A stretch of DNA of 46,539 nucleotides from Streptomyces soli (GCF_003999195.1 NZ_RJVR01000279.1:1-46539), one strand, 5' to 3'; counted from the first letter of the stretch, positions 33,585-42,136 are shown. The notes: generated by a model not told the origin, from the sequence alone. Numbers and translations: made by a program.

Positions 33585-34859
33585 ATGCCACCTGCCGATA
33601 CTGGGGCGTCCACCGTGATCCGCGTGGGCGCCTCGATCTCGCCGTCCGAGCCGCCCCTGCCGCCCAAGCTGAGCCCCGGCGGCGCCGGCTACCGCCGTGC
33701 GCTGTACGCGCTCTTCGCCGCCGGCCTCGCCACCTTCGCCCTGCTCTACTCCACGCAGGCGCTGCTCCCGGCGATCTCCGTCGGCCTCTCCCTCAGCCCC
33801 GCCGAGGCCAGCCTCACCGTCTCCGCGGCCACCGCCGCGCTCGCGGTCGCGCTGCTGCCGATGAGCGCGCTGAGCGAGAAGTACGGGCGTACGGCGGTCA
33901 TGACGGCCTCGGTCTTCAGCGCGGCGGGCCTGGCGTTGATCATCCCCTTCGCGCCGAACCTGACCTGGCTTGTCGTGCTGCGGGCCGTCCAGGGCGCTGC
34001 CCTCGCCGGTCTGCCCGCCACCGCCATGGCCTACCTCGCTGAGGAGGTCCACCCCAAGGCGGTCGCCTCGGCCATCGGCCTCTACGTCGCCGGCAACAGC
34101 ATCGGCGGCATGAGCTCCCGCATCCTCACCGGCGCCGTCGCCCAGTACGCGGGCTGGCGGGCCGCCCTCCTCGCCGTCGGTCTCATGTCCCTGGCCTGCG
34201 CCATCGCCTTCCGGATGCTCGCTCCCGCCGCCCGCCACTTCCGCCCGGCCCCGGTCAACCCGGCCGCTCTGTGGCGTACGGTCACCACGCACCTGGGCAA
34301 TCCCCTGCTGCGGCGGCTGTACCTGATCGGGCTGCTCTTCATGGCCGTCTTCGGCGCCGTCTACACGGTGCTCGGCTACCGGCTCGCGGCCCAGCCCTTC
34401 GCCCTCTCCCAGTCCGCGATCGGCCTCATCTTCCTGGTCTACCTCGTCGGCACGGCCGCCTCGGCCGGCTCCGGCCGGCTGCTCGCCCGCCTCGGCCGGC
34501 GCGGCGCCCTGTACGTCGCCGTCGCCCTGGTTGCGGCCGGGCTGCTGCTCACGCTGTCCGGCTCCCTGGCTCTCATCCTCGCCGGGCTCGTACTCATCAC
34601 CGGCGGCTTCTTCACCGGCCACGCGATCGCCTCCGGCGCCGTCAGCCGCACCGCCACGTTCGGCCGTGCCCAGGCCTCCGCCCTCTACCTCACCGCCTAC
34701 TACATCGGCGCCAGCCTCGGCGGCACCGTAGGCGCCTCCGCCTACCACTCCGCCGGCTGGTCAGGCACCGTCGCCCTCGCCCTCGCCGCCGTCGTAAGCG
34801 TCGCCTGCATCACCCTCTACGGCACCCGCCAGGCCATCGCAGCCGCCCGGACCGCCTGA
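33585..34859 (+). CDS. MFS transporter (12-helix, arabinose/chloramphenicol-efflux type)
   Basis: This 424-residue transporter has a cytoplasmic N-terminus of about 35 residues and some 12 hydrophobic segments. Motif-A-like LSEKYGRTAVM follows the second and third helices. LVVLRAVQGAALAGLPATAM matches the motif-B/C helix of efflux members. It resembles YnfM/AraJ-type exporters. Control by the divergent LysR regulator is likely. Substrate is unknown. It converges on deoA, with R1 copy D between them. Confidence 0.88.
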   Translation: MPPADTGASTVIRVGASISPSEPPLPPKLSPGGAGYRRALYALFAAGLATFALLYSTQALLPAISVGLSLSPAEASLTVSAATAALAVALLPMSALSEKYGRTAVMTASVFSAAGLALIIPFAPNLTWLVVLRAVQGAALAGLPATAMAYLAEEVHPKAVASAIGLYVAGNSIGGMSSRILTGAVAQYAGWRAALLAVGLMSLACAIAFRMLAPAARHFRPAPVNPAALWRTVTTHLGNPLLRRLYLIGLLFMAVFGAVYTVLGYRLAAQPFALSQSAIGLIFLVYLVGTAASAGSGRLLARLGRRGALYVAVALVAAGLLLTLSGSLALILAGLVLITGGFFTGHAIASGAVSRTATFGRAQASALYLTAYYIGASLGGTVGASAYHSAGWSGTVALALAAVVSVACITLYGTRQAIAAARTA

Positions 34860-34903
34860 GCCCGGGCCACCACGCCACCCCGGCGGCCCGGTCGGGGGTC
34901 GCC

Positions 34904-34933
34904 GGGGCCGGGGCCTGCGGGGCCGGGGCCTCC
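34904..34933 (+). repeat. 15-bp direct repeat beside R1 copy D
   Basis: GGGGCCGGGGCCTGC (34904-34918) is followed directly by GGGGCCGGGGCCTCC (34919-34933). The second unit merges with the conserved flank of the R1 element. Confidence 0.7.
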
Positions 34934-35056
34934 GGGGTGGGAGTCCTGGATCGACATATTTACGTGCGTGACGGGCCCTCCGCTGCCTCACCCGGCATGC
35001 CGCACACAAATATGCGGAGCATCCAGGACCCCCACCCCTCCGCCCCCGACCCCTCT
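34923..35056 (-). repeat. R1 element, copy D (minus orientation)
   Basis: The core is 34941-35030. Read on the minus strand it gives GGTCCTGGATGCTCCG, CATATTTGTGTGCG, the same apex, CGCACGTAAATATG and TCGATCCAGGACT. The closing pair of the outer stem is T-A where the other three copies have C-G: both arms changed together. It lies between convergent genes and is in sense with deoA. Confidence 0.75.
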
Positions 35057-35094
35057 TGCCGGCGTTCCCACTCACCCGTACGGGGAACCGCAGG

Positions 35095-36387
35095 TCAGGC
35101 GATACGGTCCAGCACGATGGGCTTGGCCGGGTACTCCGTGCCCGGGGGCGAGATCTCGACAGCGCCGTCAAGGGCGGCGAGGGCGTAGTCGAACTTCTCC
35201 GGGGTGTCGGTGTGCAGCGTGAGCAAGGGCTGGCCGGCCGTGACCGAGTCACCCGGCTTGGCGTGGAGTTCGATGCCGGCGCCGGCCTGGACCGGGTCTT
35301 CCTTACGCGCACGCCCTGCGCCGAGGCGCCAGGCGGAGACGCCGACGGCGTAGGCGTCGAGGCCGGTGAGGACACCGGACGCGGAGGCCGTGACGACGTG
35401 CTGCTCACGGGCCACCGGCAGGGCGGCGTCGGGGTCGCCACTCTGGGCGGCGATCATCCGGCGCCAGACGTCCATCGCGGAGCCGTCGGCGAGGGCCTTC
35501 GCGGGGTCGGCGTCCTTGAGGCCCGCGGCGTCAAGCATTTCGCGGGCCAGGGCGAGCGTGATCTCGACGACGTCGGCCGGCCCGCCGCCCGCGAGGACCT
35601 CGACGGACTCACGGACTTCCAGGGCGTTGCCGGCCGTCAGGCCCAGCGGGGTGGACATGTCCGTGAGCAGGGCGACCGTCTTGACGCCGTGGTCGGTCCC
35701 GAGCCCGACCATGGTCGACGCGAGTTCGCGCGCCTGCTCCAGGTTCTTCATGAAGGCGCCGGAGCCGACCTTGACGTCCAGGACAAGGGATCCCGTGCCC
35801 TCGGCGATCTTCTTGGACATGATCGAGGACGCGATCAGCGGGATGGCCTCGACCGTCGCCGTGACGTCGCGGAGCGCGTAGAGCTTCTTGTCGGCCGGGG
35901 CGAGCCCGTCGCCCGCCGCGCAGATGACCGCGCCGGTGTCCCGCAGGACGCCGATCATCTCGTCGTTCGACAGCAGGGCCCGCCAGCCGGGGATGGACTC
36001 GAGCTTGTCGAGCGTGCCGCCGGTGTGGCCCAGCCCGCGCCCGGAGAGCTGCGGGACAGCCGCTCCGCAGGCCGCGACGAGGGGCGCGAGCGGCAGGGTG
36101 ATCTTGTCGCCGACGCCGCCCGTGGAGTGCTTGTCGGCGGTGGGGCGCGGCAGGGAGGAGAAGTCCATCCGCTCGCCGGAGGCGATCATCGCGGCGGTCC
36201 AGCGGGCGATTTCGGCGCGGTCCATGCCGTTGAGCAGGATGGCCATGGCCAGCGCCGACATCTGCTCGTCGGCGACCACGCCGCGCGTGTAGGCGTCGAT
36301 GACCCAGTCGATCTGCTCGTCACTCAGTCGGCCGCGGTCCCGCTTCGTACGGATGACGGAGATGGCGTCCATAGCATCGGTAGCCAT
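35095..36387 (-). CDS. deoA: Thymidine phosphorylase (pyrimidine-nucleoside phosphorylase)
   Basis: The 430-residue enzyme converts thymidine or deoxyuridine plus phosphate to base and deoxyribose-1-phosphate. DKHSTGGVGDKITL is the phosphate-binding signature and SGRGLGHTGGTLDKLESIPG is the family hallmark. Substrate contacts in VKVGSGAFMKNLEQA are intact. ATG 36387 follows AGGAA by 13 nt; ATG 36372 (MDAISVIRTKRD) is an alternative. Only 14 bp separate it from cdd, so it is the last gene of the transporter operon. Its sugar product feeds the mutase and deoC. R1 copy D lies beyond its stop. Confidence 0.94.
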   Translation of the reverse strand: MATDAMDAISVIRTKRDRGRLSDEQIDWVIDAYTRGVVADEQMSALAMAILLNGMDRAEIARWTAAMIASGERMDFSSLPRPTADKHSTGGVGDKITLPLAPLVAACGAAVPQLSGRGLGHTGGTLDKLESIPGWRALLSNDEMIGVLRDTGAVICAAGDGLAPADKKLYALRDVTATVEAIPLIASSIMSKKIAEGTGSLVLDVKVGSGAFMKNLEQARELASTMVGLGTDHGVKTVALLTDMSTPLGLTAGNALEVRESVEVLAGGGPADVVEITLALAREMLDAAGLKDADPAKALADGSAMDVWRRMIAAQSGDPDAALPVAREQHVVTASASGVLTGLDAYAVGVSAWRLGAGRARKEDPVQAGAGIELHAKPGDSVTAGQPLLTLHTDTPEKFDYALAALDGAVEISPPGTEYPAKPIVLDRIA

Positions 36388-36401
36388 AGTTAGTTACGTT
36401 C

Positions 36402-36806
36402 CTAACGATTGATCAGGTCTTCGGGGCCGAACGCGTCCGGCAGGACGTCCCGCATGGTGCGCACCCCGCCCGCCATGTCGACCAGCAGCTCGGGGCCCCC
36501 GTGCTCCCACAGCAGCTGACGGCACCGGCCGCACGGCATGAGCAGATTGCCCGCGCGGTCGACGCAGGTGAAGGCGACCAGCCGGCCGCCCCCGGTGGCG
36601 TGCAGGGCCGACACGAGCCCGCACTCGGCGCACAGCCCGAGCCCATAGCTGGCGTTCTCCACATTGCACGCCGAGATGACGCGGCCGTCGTCGACGAGGG
36701 CCGCGACACCCACGGGGAATTCGGAGTACGGGACGTAGGCCCGGGACATGACATCCCGGGCCTGCGTCCGCAGCGCCTCCCAGTCGATCGAGGGGGAGTC
36801 GCTCAC
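36402..36806 (-). CDS. cdd: Cytidine deaminase
   Basis: The 134-residue zinc enzyme turns (deoxy)cytidine into (deoxy)uridine, preparing it for DeoA. Zinc ligands and proton donor are C59 and E61 (LCAECG) and C92 and C95 (MPCGRC). ACNVENASYG binds substrate. Length fits the homotetrameric class. The GTG start at 36806 overlaps the permease stop as GTGA, giving translational coupling. It follows the transporter genes in one operon, so uptake and deamination of pyrimidine nucleosides are made together. Confidence 0.94.
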   Translation of the reverse strand: MSDSPSIDWEALRTQARDVMSRAYVPYSEFPVGVAALVDDGRVISACNVENASYGLGLCAECGLVSALHATGGGRLVAFTCVDRAGNLLMPCGRCRQLLWEHGGPELLVDMAGGVRTMRDVLPDAFGPEDLINR

Positions 36807-38086
36807 TTGCCCTGGCCCTTCCGATAGCGCATACCGTCAGCCTTGGGCATACGCAGCCGTTGTGCCGACAGGGAGAGCACCAGCAGGGTGACGACGTACG
36901 GCGTGGCACCGACGAAGTCGTCGGGGACCTGGTCCGTCATGAGGAACCAGAGCAGCACCAGCCCGGCCATGACAGCGCTGACGACACCCTGGACGTACGC
37001 CTTCCTCCACAGCTTCCACGCCGCCAGCAGGACCAGCAGCACCACGAGCAGGAGAAGCAGCGCGTGGACGGTCGGGCCGCCGTTGCGCAGCTGCAGGGCG
37101 TCGGCGTAGCCGAAGAGCCCGGCGCCGGTGGCCAGGCCGCCGACCCGCCAGTTGCCGAAGATCATCGCGGCGAGGCCGATGTAGCCGCGGCCGCCGGTCT
37201 GGCCCTCGAGGTAGATGTGCGAGGGGACCATCGCCAGGAAGGCGCCGCCGAGGCCGGCGAGGCCGCCGGAGATGATCACAGCGATGTACTTGTAGAGGTA
37301 GACGTTGACGCCGAGCGATTCGGCGGCGATCGGGTTCTCACCGCAGGAGCGCAGCCGCAGGCCGAACGAGGTCCGCCACAGCACGAAGAAGCTGCCGACG
37401 AAGAGCACCGCGGCCAGGATGGTCAGCACCGACAAGTCGGTGACGAAGCCGCCGAGAATGCCAGCGAGGTCGGAGACGAAGAACCAGCCGTGCTGTTCGA
37501 TGTCGTGCAGCCAGCTCGACAGACCCGGCACGGTGACCGTGGGCAGGCTGTCGACGGGCGGCGACTGCTTGGGGTTGCCACCCTTGGTCGCGGCCTCGCC
37601 GGTGTTGAACCACAGCTTGGCGAAGTACTGGGTGGCACCGAGCGCCAGGATGTTGATCGCCACACCGGAGACGATGTGGTCGACGCCGAAGGTGACGGTG
37701 GCGATGGCGTGGACCAGGCCGCCGAGCATGCCGCCGAGGATTCCGGTGAGGACACCGATCCAGGGGCTGCTCTGCCAACCGGCCCAGGCACCGAAGAAGG
37801 TGCCGAGGATCATCATGCCCTCGAGGCCGATGTTGACCACACCGGACCGCTCCGACCACAGGCCGGCCAGGCCCGCCAGGCCGATCGGCACGGCGAGGCC
37901 GAGTGCGGCACTGATCTGGCCTTCGGCGGTGAGCTGGCCCTGGCCGGTGATGATCCGTACGACCGATACGAGCGCGAGCGCGGCCGCGATGATCAGCAGG
38001 ATCACCGGAAGGGAGAGCCTGCGCTTGCCGGCCTTGGCCGCTATGGGCGCCGCAGGCGGCGGGGTCTTGGTCATCGTGGCAGTCAC
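36803..38086 (-). CDS. Nucleoside ABC transporter permease 2
   Basis: The 427-residue membrane protein belongs to the BPD_transp_2 permease family used by BMP-type nucleoside importers. RSGVVNIGLEGMMILGTFFG is the characteristic early motif. GLRLRSCGENPIAAESLGVN is the cytoplasmic coupling region contacting the ATPase. About ten hydrophobic helices are visible, plus a periplasmic loop (residues ~150-190). GTG 38086 overlaps the upstream permease stop as GTGA. Its own stop overlaps the cdd start. Confidence 0.9.
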   Translation of the reverse strand: MTATMTKTPPPAAPIAAKAGKRRLSLPVILLIIAAALALVSVVRIITGQGQLTAEGQISAALGLAVPIGLAGLAGLWSERSGVVNIGLEGMMILGTFFGAWAGWQSSPWIGVLTGILGGMLGGLVHAIATVTFGVDHIVSGVAINILALGATQYFAKLWFNTGEAATKGGNPKQSPPVDSLPTVTVPGLSSWLHDIEQHGWFFVSDLAGILGGFVTDLSVLTILAAVLFVGSFFVLWRTSFGLRLRSCGENPIAAESLGVNVYLYKYIAVIISGGLAGLGGAFLAMVPSHIYLEGQTGGRGYIGLAAMIFGNWRVGGLATGAGLFGYADALQLRNGGPTVHALLLLLVVLLVLLAAWKLWRKAYVQGVVSAVMAGLVLLWFLMTDQVPDDFVGATPYVVTLLVLSLSAQRLRMPKADGMRYRKGQGK

Positions 38087-39195
38087 GCCGTCACCTCCTG
38101 CTTGTTCTTGGCCTGGGCGGCGAGCTCCTCGCCGACCTTCTGCTGCTGGCGCTTGATCCCGTACCGGCGGACCACCTCGTAGGCGATGACGACGCTCAGG
38201 ACGATGACGCCCTGCATGACGCCGACGATCTCCTTGTCGTAGTTCTCGAACTCCAGCTGGGTCGAGGTCCGCTCCAGGAACGCCCACAGCAGCGCCGCCA
38301 GCGCGACACCGACCGGGTTGTTACGGCCGAGCAGCGCCACGGAGATACCGACGAAGCCGACACCGGCGGGGAACTCGGTGCCGAACTGGTGCGCGTCGTT
38401 GAGCAGCGTCGGCATACCGATCAGACCTGCCATGGCGCCCGAGATCAGCATGCTGGTGATCACCATGCGCTTGACGCTGACACCGCTCGCCTCGGCGGCC
38501 GACTCGGACTGGCCGACGGCCCGCAGGTCGAAGCCGAAGCGAGTGCGGTTGAGCACGAACCAGTAGGCGACGCCGAGCAGGACGGCGATGACGATGAAGC
38601 CGTAGACGTCGCCGTTCAGCTCGCCCATGTTGAAGTTGAAGAGGTGGCCCGAGGCGGGCAGCGGCTCAGTGGAGACCTGGGTCTGGGCGGCGTCCAGGTG
38701 GCCGAGCCGGCCGGGCTGGAGCAGATAGCCGATGACCGAGGTGGCGATCGCGTTCAGCATGATGGTGGCGATCACCTCGCTGACGCCACGGGTCGTCTTC
38801 AGCACACCCGCGATGCCCGCCCACATGCCGCCGACCAGCATGGCGACCAGGATGATCAGCGGGATCTGCAGAAAGCTCGGCAGCGTGACGGCACCGCCGA
38901 CGGCCGCCGCGAAGAAGGCGCCCATCCGGTACTGGCCGTCGACGCCGATGTTGAACAGGTTCATACGGAAGCCGATGGCGACCGCGAGGCCTGCGATGTA
39001 GTACGTCGTCGCCTTGTCGAGGATGTAGACCTGGCTGTCGCTCTTGATGCCGTACTGGAACATGATGTTGAACGCGTCGAACGGCTGCTTACCGGTGGCG
39101 ACCAGCACCAGGGCGGTCACCACGAACGAGACGACGATCGCGAGTACGGGGGCGGCGATGGCGAGGAGCAGCCGCTCCTTGTCGATTTTCTTCAT
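38083..39195 (-). CDS. Nucleoside ABC transporter permease 1
   Basis: The 370-residue partner permease shares the family pattern: FRMNLFNIGVDGQYRMGAFF is the NIG(V/L)(D/E)GQ motif and GFDLRAVGQSESAAEASGVS is the coupling segment. ATG 39195 overlaps the ATPase stop as ATGA. With permease 2 it forms the heterodimeric channel. The C-terminal tail is charged and glutamine-rich. Confidence 0.9.
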   Translation of the reverse strand: MKKIDKERLLLAIAAPVLAIVVSFVVTALVLVATGKQPFDAFNIMFQYGIKSDSQVYILDKATTYYIAGLAVAIGFRMNLFNIGVDGQYRMGAFFAAAVGGAVTLPSFLQIPLIILVAMLVGGMWAGIAGVLKTTRGVSEVIATIMLNAIATSVIGYLLQPGRLGHLDAAQTQVSTEPLPASGHLFNFNMGELNGDVYGFIVIAVLLGVAYWFVLNRTRFGFDLRAVGQSESAAEASGVSVKRMVITSMLISGAMAGLIGMPTLLNDAHQFGTEFPAGVGFVGISVALLGRNNPVGVALAALLWAFLERTSTQLEFENYDKEIVGVMQGVIVLSVVIAYEVVRRYGIKRQQQKVGEELAAQAKNKQEVTA

Positions 39196-40793
39196 CGGTC
39201 CTCTCCCCCAGTGTCATCGCCGTGCTCCAGATGACCGGAGGCGGCGCCGGTCATCGCGGAGCCGAGCTCCTCGGGGGTGATGGTGGCGGGGTTGGCGTCG
39301 GCGACCAGGCGGCCGCGGTACATGACGCGCAGGGTGTCGGACAGGCCGATCAGCTCGTCCAGGTCGGCGGAGATCAGCAGTACGGCGAGGCCCTCGCGGC
39401 GGGCCTCGCGGATCTGGTCCCAGATCTGTGCCTGGGCGCCGACGTCCACGCCCCGGGTGGGGTGCGCGGCGATCAGCAGCTTGGGCAGGTGGCTCATCTC
39501 GCGGCCGACGATCAGCTTCTGCTGGTTGCCACCGGACAGCGAGGCCGCGGTGACCTCGATACCGGGGGTGCGGACGTCGTACTCACGCACGATCCGCTCG
39601 GTGTCGCGGCGGGCGGCGGACGGGTCGAGGAGGGCGCCCTTGCTGTTGGGTCGTTCGGTGACATGGCCGAGGATGCGGTTCTCCCACAGCGGGGCCTCGA
39701 GCAACAGGCCGTGGCGGTGGCGGTCCTCGGGGATGTAGCCGATGCCGTCCTCGCGGCGCTTGCGCGTCGGGGCGTGGGTGATGTCGTCGTCGCCGAGGAC
39801 GATGCGGCCTGCGTCGGGGTCGAGCATGCCCATGATGGCCTCGACCAGTTCCGCCTGGCCGTTGCCCTCGACTCCGGCGATGCCCAGGACCTCGCCCTTG
39901 TGGATGGTGAAGGTGATCTGGTCCAGGACGATGCGCTCGATGCCCTCCAGGTCGATCTCGGAGAGGTGCAGCCCCTCGATGCCCAGCATCGGCACATCGG
40001 TGACCGTCGACTCGCGGGTCTCCGGCGAGGGCAGCTCACTGCCGACCATCAGCTCGGCGAGCTGCTTGGGCGTGGTGTGCTTCGGGTCGGCGGAACCGAC
40101 CGTGGTGCCGCGCCGGATGACGGTGATCTCGTCGGCGACCGACAGCACCTCGCCCAGCTTGTGCGAGATGAAGATGACGGTCAGGCCCTCGGCCTTGAGC
40201 TCGCGGAGGTTGTCGAAGAGCGCGTCGACCTCCTGCGGGACCAGGACCGCGGTCGGCTCGTCGAGGATCAAGGTGCGGGCGCCTCGGTAGAGAACCTTGA
40301 GGATCTCCACGCGCTGACGGTCTGCCACACCGAGATCCTCGACGAGAACGTCGGGGCGCACCCCGAGGCCGTACGCGTCGGAGATCTCCTTGATCTTGGC
40401 GCGGGCCTTGCCGCCGATCCCGTACAGCTTCTCGCTGCCGAGCACGACGTTCTCGAGGACGGTGAGATTGTCGGCGAGCATGAAGTGCTGGTGCACCATG
40501 CCGATGCCGCGGGCGATGGCGTCACCGGGGTCGTGGAAGGTGACCTTCTCGCCGTCGACGATGATGGTGCCCTCGTCCGGCTTCTGCATGCCGTAGAGGA
40601 TTTTCATCAGCGTCGACTTCCCGGCGCCGTTCTCGCCCACGAGGGCGTGGACGGTGCCGCGGCGCACGATGATGTCGATGTCGTGGTTGGCCACGACGCC
40701 GGGGAATCGTTTGGTAATGCCGTGGAGCTCTACGGCATTCGGACTGGACGCTTTGATGGCGCACTCTCCTCGCGGGAAAAGAGCGGGGGGCAT
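39192..40793 (-). CDS. Nucleoside ABC transporter ATP-binding protein (two fused ATPase domains)
   Basis: The 533-residue protein holds two ABC domains. The first has Walker A GENGAGKST and Walker B LILDEPTAVL. The second has the degenerate loop GVEGNGQAELVE, signature LSGGNQQKLIVG and AAHPTRGVDVGA, as usual in this family. It powers the two permeases. The start needs care: ATG 40793 is in frame but has no ribosome binding site. AGGAG (40766-40770) is exactly spaced for the codon at 40757, which is ATC. The regulon palindrome lies 41 bp upstream of the ATG. Confidence 0.9.
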   Translation of the reverse strand: MPPALFPRGECAIKASSPNAVELHGITKRFPGVVANHDIDIIVRRGTVHALVGENGAGKSTLMKILYGMQKPDEGTIIVDGEKVTFHDPGDAIARGIGMVHQHFMLADNLTVLENVVLGSEKLYGIGGKARAKIKEISDAYGLGVRPDVLVEDLGVADRQRVEILKVLYRGARTLILDEPTAVLVPQEVDALFDNLRELKAEGLTVIFISHKLGEVLSVADEITVIRRGTTVGSADPKHTTPKQLAELMVGSELPSPETRESTVTDVPMLGIEGLHLSEIDLEGIERIVLDQITFTIHKGEVLGIAGVEGNGQAELVEAIMGMLDPDAGRIVLGDDDITHAPTRKRREDGIGYIPEDRHRHGLLLEAPLWENRILGHVTERPNSKGALLDPSAARRDTERIVREYDVRTPGIEVTAASLSGGNQQKLIVGREMSHLPKLLIAAHPTRGVDVGAQAQIWDQIREARREGLAVLLISADLDELIGLSDTLRVMYRGRLVADANPATITPEELGSAMTGAASGHLEHGDDTGGEDR

Positions 40794-40833
40794 TGGGGGG
40801 CGGTGGTGGCGAACGTATCGCGAGGACCGAACT

Positions 40834-40845
40834 CTACGCGCGTAG
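40834..40845. promoter_or_regulatory. Nucleoside-regulon palindrome upstream of the transporter-cdd-deoA operon
   Basis: CTACGCGCGTAG lies 41 bp before ATG 40793, within the 232-bp gap after the BMP lipoprotein gene. This position indicates a separate promoter for the ATPase-permease-cdd-deoA genes. Confidence 0.8.
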
Positions 40846-40939
40846 CGTTGTCAGATCCATAGCTAGGCGTGGCCGGATCGGAAATTAACGTCCAGGAGCG
40901 CACCCGGAAACACTATCCGGCGCCGGGACGGACACATGG

Positions 40940-40988
40940 GCGAGGCCCGGGAGGGGAGAGCCTGCGCTCTCGCCCCACCGAGCCTCGC
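40940..40988. terminator. Hairpin between lipoprotein and ATPase genes
   Basis: GCGAGGC (40940-40946) pairs with GCCTCGC (40982-40988). Inside, GAGAGC pairs with GCTCTC, and GGGG with CCCC. Located downstream of the lipoprotein gene, it probably ends or reduces that transcript and allows higher binding-protein levels. Confidence 0.65.
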
Positions 40989-41025
40989 TTTCGAGCTGTC
41001 CGGACAGTGACCGCGGGGGCCGGTG

Positions 41026-42081
41026 TCAGGAGACGGTGGTCTTCACCTTGATGTCGCCGTTGACGATCTTCTTCGTGGCGGCGTCGAGCTGGGTCTTGAT
41101 GTCGTCGATGAAGCCGCCGCTGTAGGAGAGGCCGACGCCGCCCTTGGCCAGGCTGTAGGTCTGGGTGCCGGTCAGCGGGGTGCCGCCCTTGACGGAGCTG
41201 ATCAGGTCGTAGACCGAGACGTCGACGTTCTTCAGCGCCGAGGTCAGGATCGAGTTCTTGTACTTGGCCAGCGAGGCGTCCTGGTACTGGTCGGAGTCGA
41301 CACCGATCGCCCAGGTGCCCGTCTTGCCGGCCACGGCCTCGATCGCGCCGTTACCGGAGGAGCCGGCCGCCGAGTAGATGACGTCGTTGCCGCTGTCGAG
41401 CATGCCCTGGGCGGCTTCCTTGCCCTTGGCGGGGTCGGCGAAGCCGGAGAGGTCCGAACCGTGGCTCAGGTACTGCGCGGTGACCTTGGCCTTGGGGTTG
41501 GTGTCCGTGACGCCCTGGTCGAAGCCCGCCTGGAACTTCTTGATCAGCGGGATGTCGACGCCGCCGATGAAGCCGATCTTGTTGGTCTTGGTCTTCAGCG
41601 CGGCCGCGACGCCCGCCAGGTAGGAGCTCTGCTCCTCGGTGAACTGAATGCTGTCCACGTTCTTGCCCGGGACGACCGAGTCGACGATGCCGAAGGTGAC
41701 ATTGGGGTACTTCTTGGCGGCCGCCGTCATCGCGGTCGCGTAGGAGTAACCGACACCGATGACGGGGTTGTAGCCCGCGTCGGCCAGCTGCTCGAGCCGC
41801 GTCTCGCGGTCCGCGTCGGTGTCGGCGGTCTTGGCCGTGAGCTCCTTGACCTGGGTGACGCCGAGGCCCTTCTTGGCCTTGTCGATGCCGGCGGCGGCGG
41901 AGTCGTTGAACGAGTGGTCGCCACGGCCACCGACGTCGTACGCGATGCCGACCTTCAGGCCGCCGCTGCTGCTTCCACTGGAAGAGGCGTCGGACTGGGA
42001 GCTGCTACCACAGGCGGTGGCACTGAGCGCGAGCACCGCGGAGGCGATGCCCGCGGCGGTGATCTTGGTTACCCGGCGCAA
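41026..42081 (-). CDS. BMP-family nucleoside-binding lipoprotein
   Basis: The 351-residue lipoprotein is the substrate-binding component of the ABC importer. The signal peptide ends in lipobox SATAC with lipidated C24, followed by a Ser-rich linker. The mature domain has BMP-family features: GIAYDVGGRGDHSFND near its start, IGVGYSYATAM, and GFIGGVDIPLIKKFQAGFDQ. Aromatic and acidic residues for nucleoside binding are plausible. The start is TTG 42081, with AAGGGG eight nt upstream. A slightly imperfect regulon palindrome lies 57 bp upstream. It acts on the outer face of the membrane. Confidence 0.92.
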   Translation of the reverse strand: MRRVTKITAAGIASAVLALSATACGSSSQSDASSSGSSSGGLKVGIAYDVGGRGDHSFNDSAAAGIDKAKKGLGVTQVKELTAKTADTDADRETRLEQLADAGYNPVIGVGYSYATAMTAAAKKYPNVTFGIVDSVVPGKNVDSIQFTEEQSSYLAGVAAALKTKTNKIGFIGGVDIPLIKKFQAGFDQGVTDTNPKAKVTAQYLSHGSDLSGFADPAKGKEAAQGMLDSGNDVIYSAAGSSGNGAIEAVAGKTGTWAIGVDSDQYQDASLAKYKNSILTSALKNVDVSVYDLISSVKGGTPLTGTQTYSLAKGGVGLSYSGGFIDDIKTQLDAATKKIVNGDIKVKTTVS

Positions 42082-42136
42082 GAGGGTACCCCTTCAACTC
42101 GAAGCGCCCCGTCCGGCGCTGGCTTAACCGGGAGCT

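Noticed and set aside
1941..35056. R1 as a classical insertion sequence or its ends.
   Set aside because: No transposase gene between or beside copies, orientation alternates, and no clear target-site duplication is seen. A non-autonomous element remains possible.
1941..35056. R1 as a plain intrinsic terminator of upstream genes.
   Set aside because: Copies A and B have the wobble-compatible strand antisense to the neighbouring transcripts, and there is no T-tract. A side role in termination is possible but does not explain the conserved arms.
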